From contig NZ_HE611004.1 in NCBI RefSeq assembly GCF_000285555.1, positions 1-64,000 of the forward strand: a DNA stretch of 64,000 nucleotides. The letters are read 5' to 3'. The DNA is from Kurthia massiliensis. Lineage in GTDB: Bacteria > Bacillota > Bacilli > Bacillales_A > Planococcaceae. Both the position numbers and the translations under genes were made by a program. Below are positions 58,273 through 64,000 of the stretch, piece by piece. The notes under the pieces were generated by a model. That model saw only the letters and a program-made list of their open reading frames with translations, did no database searches and was not told the origin of the DNA. The stretch's first letter is position 1. The number at the start of each line of letters is the position of its first letter.

Positions 58273-58280
58273 AATTTACA

Positions 58281-59537
58281 TTATTGAAATGTACGCCAAC
58301 CGATATCTTTACGATAGAAGAAGTTTGGCCATTCATTCGCATCGATCGCTTCATACACTTGTTGCTGCGCTGCTTTTAAATCGTCCGCTTGCGCTGCTAC
58401 GAGTAACACACGACCGCCGTTACCGACAAATTGGTCACCGTCTTTTTTCGTACCTGCGTGGAAGACGTTATAATTTGCTGATAGTTGTTCAAGGTTAGGA
58501 AGTGCATTGCCTTTTTGAACGTCTCCTGGATAACCTTCAGAAGCAATCACAACGCCTAATACTGCTTGATCAGACCACTGTAAATCAAACGGCTTTTTAT
58601 CCATTAATGCCATCATAAATTCACCGAAATCACTTGTCATACGTGGCAGTACGACTTGCGTTTCAGGATCGCCGAAACGGGCGTTAAATTCAATTACTTT
58701 CGGACCGTCTTGCGTTAAAATAAGCCCTGCATATAAAATACCTGTAAATGATTTGCCCTCTTTTTCCATCGCTTCAACAGTCGGCACGACGATTTCATTA
58801 TACGCACGCTTTACGACGTCTTCTGAAATTTGTGGCACTGGTGAATAGGCACCCATACCGCCCGTATTCGGCCCTTTATCTCCATCAAATGCACGTTTAT
58901 GGTCTTGTGCAATAACCATCGGATAAATTTGACCGTCATGAACGAATGACATGTATGAAAATTCTTCGCCGTCTAAAAATTGTTCAATGACAACGCGTGA
59001 TGACGATTCACCGAAACGTTGGTTACCGATCATATCACGTACAGCGTCAATCGCTTCTTTTTCTGTCATCGCCACGACAACGCCTTTACCTGCTGCAAGA
59101 CCGTCCGCTTTGACGACAATTGGTGCGCCTTGTTTTTGAATGTATAGCGCTGCTTCTTCTGCATCTGTAAACGTCGCATAAGCTGCTGTTGGAATATCAT
59201 ATTTTTGCATCAATTGTTTCGCAAATGATTTAGAACCTTCAATTTGTGATGCTGCTTGTGTTGGACCGAAAATGCGTAAGCTTTCCGCTTGGAACGCATC
59301 GACGATACCTTCAGCAAGTGGTTGTTCAGGTCCGACGAACGTTAAGTCGATGCCGTTTGTTTTAACAAAATCAATTAAAGCTGGGAAATCGTTTTGTGCG
59401 ATACCGACGATTGTCGCATCACCTTGCATACCGTCATTTCCTGGTGCTACAAAAACTTCTTCTACAGATGGTGCTACGTTAAATTGTTTTGCGATCGCGT
59501 GTTCACGACCACCACTACCGATTACAAGTACTTTCAC
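58281..59537 (-). CDS. purD: Phosphoribosylamine-glycine ligase
   Basis: A 418-residue ATP-grasp enzyme joining glycine to phosphoribosylamine in purine synthesis. Features: LVIGSGGREHAIA at the start, FVGPEQPLAEGIVD, IVVKADGLAAGKGV and the NARFGDPETQ metal site. It starts at GTG 59537, 8 nt after AGGAGG. Separated from purH by 75 bp that contain an intrinsic terminator. Confidence 0.96.
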   Translation of the reverse strand: MKVLVIGSGGREHAIAKQFNVAPSVEEVFVAPGNDGMQGDATIVGIAQNDFPALIDFVKTNGIDLTFVGPEQPLAEGIVDAFQAESLRIFGPTQAASQIEGSKSFAKQLMQKYDIPTAAYATFTDAEEAALYIQKQGAPIVVKADGLAAGKGVVVAMTEKEAIDAVRDMIGNQRFGESSSRVVIEQFLDGEEFSYMSFVHDGQIYPMVIAQDHKRAFDGDKGPNTGGMGAYSPVPQISEDVVKRAYNEIVVPTVEAMEKEGKSFTGILYAGLILTQDGPKVIEFNARFGDPETQVVLPRMTSDFGEFMMALMDKKPFDLQWSDQAVLGVVIASEGYPGDVQKGNALPNLEQLSANYNVFHAGTKKDGDQFVGNGGRVLLVAAQADDLKAAQQQVYEAIDANEWPNFFYRKDIGWRTFQ

Positions 59538-59554
59538 AATGAGTTCCTCCTTAT

Positions 59555-59592
59555 AAAAAGAACACGCAAATAGATGCGTGTTCTTTTTTTGT
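59555..59592. terminator. Intrinsic terminator between purH and purD
   Basis: AAGAACACGC / GCGTGTTCTT perfect stem, 8-nt loop, T run in the pur direction, 3 bp before the purD SD. It likely lowers purD expression or gives regulated read-through. Confidence 0.85.
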
Positions 59593-59612
59593 CGTTTATC
59601 ATGCTTTATGAA

Positions 59613-61148
59613 TTAGTGTTTGAAGTGACGAACGCCTGTTGTCACCATTGTAATGCCCGCAGCGTTTGCTACGTCGATTGAATCTTGGTCACGTTTAGAG
59701 CCACCTGGGTGGATAATCGCTGTAATGCCTGCTTTAATCGCCTCTTCTACCGTATCTGGCATTGGGAAGAACGCGTCTGATGCAAGTGCTGCACCTTTCG
59801 CTTTGTCACCCGCTTGTTCTAACGCGATTTTTGCAGAGCCGACGCGGTTCATTTGACCAGCGCCAACGCCTAATGTCATTTTATCGTCTGTCACAACGAT
59901 GGCATTTGATTTCACGTGTTTTACAACTGACCAGCCAAGTTTAAGCGCTGCCCATTCTGCTTCTGTTGGTTCACGGTCTGTCACGACTTGAACGTCTGCT
60001 TCGTCAAAGCCGTAGCGGTCTGGTTCTTGTACGAGTAAACCACCTTCAACAGATACTGTGTTCCATTTATCTTTCGTATTTTGCTCGAATGAAATCGTTA
60101 GTAAGCGAATGTTTTTCTTCACTGTTAATTTTTCGATTGCTTCATCAGAGAATGATGGTGCGATGACGATTTCTAAGAAAATACTAGCAAGTTTTTCAGC
60201 TGTTGCTGCATCGACTTCACGGTTTAATGCGACAATCCCGCCAAAAATAGATGTTGAATCTGCTTCGTATGCTTCGTTGAATGCTTCAGCGATTGTTTCG
60301 CCAACACCGACGCCGCATGGGTTCATATGCTTCACTGCAACAGCTGCTGGTTGTGTAAATTCTTTCACGATTTGAAGCGCTGCGTTAGCATCTTGAATGT
60401 TGTTATAAGAAAGTTCTTTACCGTGTAATTGTTCAGCGTATGCCACTGAGAAGTCAGAAGCTAAACGTTTTTGATAGAATGCTGCTTTTTGGTGAGGGTT
60501 TTCACCGTAGCGTAACGGTTGTTTTAGTTCATATGTTAAAGTTAATTGTTCTGGGAACTCTTCGCCGACGTAGTCTGTTAAGTAGTTCGAGATGTATGAG
60601 TCGTAAGCTGCTGTATGGCGGAATACTTTTGCAGCTAAGCGACGGCGTGTTTCAAGTGTTGTTTGACCATCTGCTTTTAATTCAGCTAATACGCCTTCGT
60701 AATCACGTGCGTCTACGATCACTGTTACGTATTTTTGGTTTTTCGCTGCTGAACGTAGCATCGTAGGGCCACCGATATCGATGTTTTCAATCGCATCGAC
60801 AAGCTCTACGTTTGGTTTTGAAATTGTTTCAACGAATGGGTAAAGGTTTACACAAACGATTTCAATCGGTGCAATACCGTGCTCGTCCATTTGTGCTTGG
60901 TGTTCAGGATCATCAAATTTCGCAAGTAAACCCCCGTGAATTAATGGGTTTAATGTTTTCACACGTCCGCCAAGAATTTCTGGGAAGTTCGTTACTTGGT
61001 CAACAGCTGTCACTGCGACACCGTTTTCTTGTAAATGTTTTTTCGTACCACCAGTTGATAAAATTTCATAGCCTAATGTTTCTAATTCCTTCGCAAATTC
61101 TAGAATGCCTGTTTTATCAGAAACACTGATTAATGCTCTTTTTGTCAC
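59613..61148 (-). CDS. purH: Bifunctional AICAR formyltransferase/IMP cyclohydrolase
   Basis: A 511-residue enzyme doing the last two steps to IMP. The N-terminal cyclohydrolase domain (about 1-190) has [16 protein letters not shown] and [10 protein letters not shown]; the C-terminal transformylase domain holds the Lys-His pair in [14 protein letters not shown]. Starts at GTG 61148 with AAGGGGG upstream. The 111-bp gap from purN is larger than others in the operon and may hold another promoter, not seen clearly. Confidence 0.96.
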   Translation of the reverse strand: MTKRALISVSDKTGILEFAKELETLGYEILSTGGTKKHLQENGVAVTAVDQVTNFPEILGGRVKTLNPLIHGGLLAKFDDPEHQAQMDEHGIAPIEIVCVNLYPFVETISKPNVELVDAIENIDIGGPTMLRSAAKNQKYVTVIVDARDYEGVLAELKADGQTTLETRRRLAAKVFRHTAAYDSYISNYLTDYVGEEFPEQLTLTYELKQPLRYGENPHQKAAFYQKRLASDFSVAYAEQLHGKELSYNNIQDANAALQIVKEFTQPAAVAVKHMNPCGVGVGETIAEAFNEAYEADSTSIFGGIVALNREVDAATAEKLASIFLEIVIAPSFSDEAIEKLTVKKNIRLLTISFEQNTKDKWNTVSVEGGLLVQEPDRYGFDEADVQVVTDREPTEAEWAALKLGWSVVKHVKSNAIVVTDDKMTLGVGAGQMNRVGSAKIALEQAGDKAKGAALASDAFFPMPDTVEEAIKAGITAIIHPGGSKRDQDSIDVANAAGITMVTTGVRHFKH

Positions 61149-61259
61149 TTTAAGTTCCCCCTTGGATTATGTACCGCTAATATGTCGTTATTTTACTTTA
61201 GTACACTAGCAAACTACTACAATAAAGTTTTTACCCTTATATATTACAATAAAATTCAG

Positions 61260-61820
61260 TTAATTGAATAAATATTTTAAAACTTCCGGATATAAATGGT
61301 GCTCAACCGCATGAATTTTACTTTCTGTCGCTTCTCGGTCACCGTCAACGACATCGACAGCACGCTGCATAATGATGCGACCTGTATCCATCCCTTCGTC
61401 GACATAATGAACCGTAACGCCTGTAATTTTCACGCCATGTGCCATCGCTTGACCGATCGCATCTTTTCCTGGGAATGATGGCAATAGCGATGGGTGAATG
61501 TTGACGATGCGATTCGGATACGCACCGAGTAACGTTGGACCGACGAGACGCATATAACCAGCTAATACGAGCCATTCGATGTTGCGTGCACGAAGCTGTG
61601 CTAAAATTGCTGCTTCATACGCCGCTTTATCCGCAAAATCTTTCGGACGAAGCGCTAGCACCTCGACACCAAATTTTTTCGCACGCTCGATTACGTAGGC
61701 ATCTAGTTTATCAGTTACGACAAGTTTCACAGTCGCTTGAATGGTTCCTTCATTGATGGCTTGTTGAATCGCCTCGTAGTTTGAGCCGCTTCCCGATGCA
61801 AATACTGCAACGTTCGTCAT
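61260..61820 (-). CDS. purN: Phosphoribosylglycinamide formyltransferase
   Basis: A 186-residue enzyme using 10-formyl-THF to formylate GAR. ASGSGSNYEAI binds the phosphate; the catalytic set is Asn-His-Asp in RIVNIHPSLLPSF and HYVDEGMDTGRII. Its ATG overlaps the purM stop by one base (TAATG). Slightly short but typical for Bacillales. Confidence 0.95.
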   Translation of the reverse strand: MTNVAVFASGSGSNYEAIQQAINEGTIQATVKLVVTDKLDAYVIERAKKFGVEVLALRPKDFADKAAYEAAILAQLRARNIEWLVLAGYMRLVGPTLLGAYPNRIVNIHPSLLPSFPGKDAIGQAMAHGVKITGVTVHYVDEGMDTGRIIMQRAVDVVDGDREATESKIHAVEHHLYPEVLKYLFN

Positions 61821-62875
61821 TATGCAAGACTCCCATCATGTTCGCCTTCGAAAATGACACCTTCGCCTGTTACGACTTCACCGATTTTGTATGCTTTTTC
61901 ACCGTGGCGTGCTGCTACTTCGATTAATTTATCCACATCTGCTGCTGGTACAGCTAATACGTAACCGATACCCATGTTGAAGACGTTGAATAAATCTTTT
62001 TGTTGTAGTGCACCTTGTTCTGCTAAGAAGTCAAAGATCGGCAGTATTGGCCAAGAACCTAGCTCAATTTTTGTCGCTAAACCTGCTGGCATCATACGTG
62101 GTAAGTTTTCGTAGAAACCGCCACCTGTGACGTGTGCCATACCGTGTACGTCCGCTTCTTTTAACATGTCTAATACTGGTTTTGCATAAATTTTCGTCGG
62201 TGTTAGTAATGCTTCACCGATTGGACCAAGATCTTCATAGCCTGCTACGACTTGATCTGGTGTATAACCTTTATCGGCAAAGACAATTTTACGTACTAAT
62301 GAATAACCGTTTGAATGTACGCCGCTTGAAGCGATACCGACTAACACGTCACCTGCTGCAATGCGTTCACCTGTGACGATATCTTTTTTCTCACAAGCAC
62401 CGACTGCAAATCCTGCTAAATCGTATTCATCTTCATCGTAAAGCCCTGGCATTTCAGCTGTTTCGCCACCGATAAGTGCGGCACCTGATTGTACACAACC
62501 ATCTGCTACACCTTTGACGATTTGCTCGATTTTCGCTGGTACAGCTTTCCCAACAGCTACGTAATCTAAGAAATAAAGTGGTTCTGCGCCTTGTGCAACG
62601 ATGTCATTGACACACATTGCGACAGCGTCAATACCGATTGTGTCGTGCTTGTCGACCATAAATGCTAATTTTAATTTCGTACCGACACCGTCAGTACCTG
62701 AAATTAATACAGGCTCTTTTAAATTCAATGACGATAAATCAAACATGCCACCGAAACCACCGAATGTTCCCATAATCCCTTTACGTTCTGTACGGGCAAC
62801 GTGTGATTTCATACGTTGTACGGCTTCATAGCCTGCCTCAATATTTACACCAGCTTGTTCATATGCTTTTGACAC
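61820..62875 (-). CDS. purM: Phosphoribosylformylglycinamidine cyclo-ligase
   Basis: A 351-residue AIR synthetase making AIR from FGAM with ATP. Signature parts: [43 protein letters not shown] and [14 protein letters not shown]. It starts at GTG 62875 with AAGGAG upstream, 13 bp after purF. Standard operon position between purF and purN. Confidence 0.96.
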   Translation of the reverse strand: MSKAYEQAGVNIEAGYEAVQRMKSHVARTERKGIMGTFGGFGGMFDLSSLNLKEPVLISGTDGVGTKLKLAFMVDKHDTIGIDAVAMCVNDIVAQGAEPLYFLDYVAVGKAVPAKIEQIVKGVADGCVQSGAALIGGETAEMPGLYDEDEYDLAGFAVGACEKKDIVTGERIAAGDVLVGIASSGVHSNGYSLVRKIVFADKGYTPDQVVAGYEDLGPIGEALLTPTKIYAKPVLDMLKEADVHGMAHVTGGGFYENLPRMMPAGLATKIELGSWPILPIFDFLAEQGALQQKDLFNVFNMGIGYVLAVPAADVDKLIEVAARHGEKAYKIGEVVTGEGVIFEGEHDGSLA

Positions 62876-62888
62876 AACTTTTCACTCC

Positions 62889-64000
62889 TTAGTTTTGTAA
62901 CTCTTTTTCATGTGGTAGTACAGTATCTGCGAAAATCTTTGTTGGGTATTCCCCTGTGAAACATGCAAGACATAAACCGCGATTTGCTTCGTCAAATGGA
63001 CGTTCTGTCGCTTCGATCATGCCTTCTGGCGATAAAAATGTTAATGAATCTGCACCGATTGCTTCGCGAATTTCTTCAACGGATTTCGTTGAAGCGATTA
63101 ATTCTTCACTCGTTGATGTATCAATGCCGTAGTAGCAAGGGTTCGACATCGGTGGTGAACTAATGACAACGTGTATTTCTGACGCGCCTGCTTCTTTTAA
63201 CATTGTGACGATACGGCGTGATGTCGTACCGCGTACGATTGAATCATCGACCATGACGACACGTTTGCCTTTCACGACTTGTACGACTGGTGATAATTTC
63301 ATTTTTACACCACGTTCGCGTAATTCTTGTGTTGGTTGGATAAACGTACGGCCGACGTAGCGGTTTTTAATTAAACCGAGCTCGTACGGTAAGCCACTCT
63401 CCTCAGCAAACCCGATTGCTGCGGAAATACTAGAATCCGGCACACCTGTTACGACGTCCGCTTCGATATGCGCACATTCACGTGCAAGTTGACGACCCAT
63501 ACGTTTACGTGCCATATGGACGTTAATGCCGTCGATGTCTGAGTCAGGTCGTGCTAAGTAAACGTACTCCATCGCACACATCGCGCGATTTTGGTCGACT
63601 GCGAAGCGTTCTGATGTTACACCGTTATCGTTAATAACGAGTAATTCACCAGGTTCGACATCGCGGATATATGCCGCACCGATTAAATCGAATGCACACG
63701 TTTCAGATGCGACGACATAACCGTCACCTAGTTTACCGAGTGCCAGTGGACGTAACCCCTGTGGATCGCGGGCAACGATCATTTCATCTTTTGTCATAAT
63801 TAAAAATGAATACGCACCGATTAATAAGTTCAAAGCGCTTTTCACTTTTTCTTTGAACGGTAGTAACGTTGAGCGCTTAATTAAATGCGCGACAACTTCT
63901 GTATCTGAGCTAGAGTGGAAAATGCTACCTTGGCGTTCCAGATGCTTTTTCAAACGATTGGCGTTCACTAAGTTCCCGTTATGAGCAATCGACAAGCTAC
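62889..64000 (-). CDS. purF: Amidophosphoribosyltransferase, N-terminus beyond the window
   Basis: The C-terminal 370 codons of PurF, the first committed step of purine synthesis. The window begins inside the glutaminase domain (IAHNGNLVNANRL); the phosphoribosyltransferase domain with the PRPP loop VVMVDDSIVRGTTSR is complete. Two Cys near residues 237 and 344 of the fragment may ligate the iron-sulfur cluster known in Bacillus PurF (CAMEYVYLARPDSD, CLACFTGEYPTKIF). The frame is open through base 64000, so about 100 residues and the start lie to the right. Confidence 0.95.
   Translation of the reverse strand, partial: SLSIAHNGNLVNANRLKKHLERQGSIFHSSSDTEVVAHLIKRSTLLPFKEKVKSALNLLIGAYSFLIMTKDEMIVARDPQGLRPLALGKLGDGYVVASETCAFDLIGAAYIRDVEPGELLVINDNGVTSERFAVDQNRAMCAMEYVYLARPDSDIDGINVHMARKRMGRQLARECAHIEADVVTGVPDSSISAAIGFAEESGLPYELGLIKNRYVGRTFIQPTQELRERGVKMKLSPVVQVVKGKRVVMVDDSIVRGTTSRRIVTMLKEAGASEIHVVISSPPMSNPCYYGIDTSTSEELIASTKSVEEIREAIGADSLTFLSPEGMIEATERPFDEANRGLCLACFTGEYPTKIFADTVLPHEKELQN

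Overview
The window is chromosomal DNA of a low-to-mid GC Gram-positive bacterium of the order Bacillales, most like the Planococcaceae/Caryophanaceae (Lysinibacillus, Kurthia, Caryophanon relatives); the genus cannot be fixed by eye. The reasons are Bacillus-like gene order in several blocks (rrn promoter-ygxA-perR; ygaC/ygaD/ygaE/bcp; mutY-yfhP-yfhH/J-recX-yfhF; yfkF/H/K; purFMNH-D-yerA-yerC-pcrB-pcrA-ligA-camS-gatCAB-dagK-rlmCD), strong Shine-Dalgarno (SD) sequences, many TTG and GTG starts, and intrinsic terminators after most units. motA/motB and a chemoreceptor suggest a motile cell.

Layout. 1-150: tandem rRNA-operon promoters firing out of the left edge. 0.15-6.9 kb: ygxA, the peroxide regulator perR with its own operator, a dehydrogenase coupled to the peroxiredoxin bcp, a DUF939 membrane protein, an ABC exporter and a nucleotide phosphatase. 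7-13 kb: mutY, yfhP, yfhJ, yfhH, recX, yfhF, interrupted by a TnpB-only IS200/IS605-type element. 13-24 kb: an RlmCD-type methyltransferase, an MFS exporter behind a long unrecognised leader RNA that ends in a terminator, class I fumarase, a ZosA-like P-type ATPase behind two PerR boxes, yfkH, yfkK and a PEP-dependent dihydroxyacetone kinase operon. 24-37 kb: motAB, two M29 aminopeptidases, an MreB homologue, carbonic anhydrase, PPK2, a membrane protein, methionine aminopeptidase, thiT under a TPP riboswitch, several small proteins and a YfmL-type helicase. 37-42 kb is the most accessory-looking part: a secreted protein, a DUF1456 protein, a compact operon (STAS-like protein, acetyltransferase, chemoreceptor), and a scar made of a truncated LysR gene beside a decayed TnpB tail. 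42-64 kb: the second RlmCD paralogue, dagK, an MFS transporter, a structured intergenic element, gatCAB, the camS-ligA-pcrA-pcrB replication/repair block, yerC, yerA and the 3' part of the purine operon. purF runs off the right edge.

How the genes work together: PerR probably controls itself and the ZosA-like pump; bcp adds peroxide defence. The pur genes make IMP, with a hairpin terminator set between purH and purD. The leads most worth following are the leader RNA upstream of the MFS exporter (15.8-16.1 kb), the STAS/acetyltransferase/chemoreceptor operon (39.1-41.4 kb), the folded element after gatB (45.9-46.1 kb), and the TnpB element that seems to have supplied a new start to yfhH. All family assignments come from reading the proteins; no database search was run.
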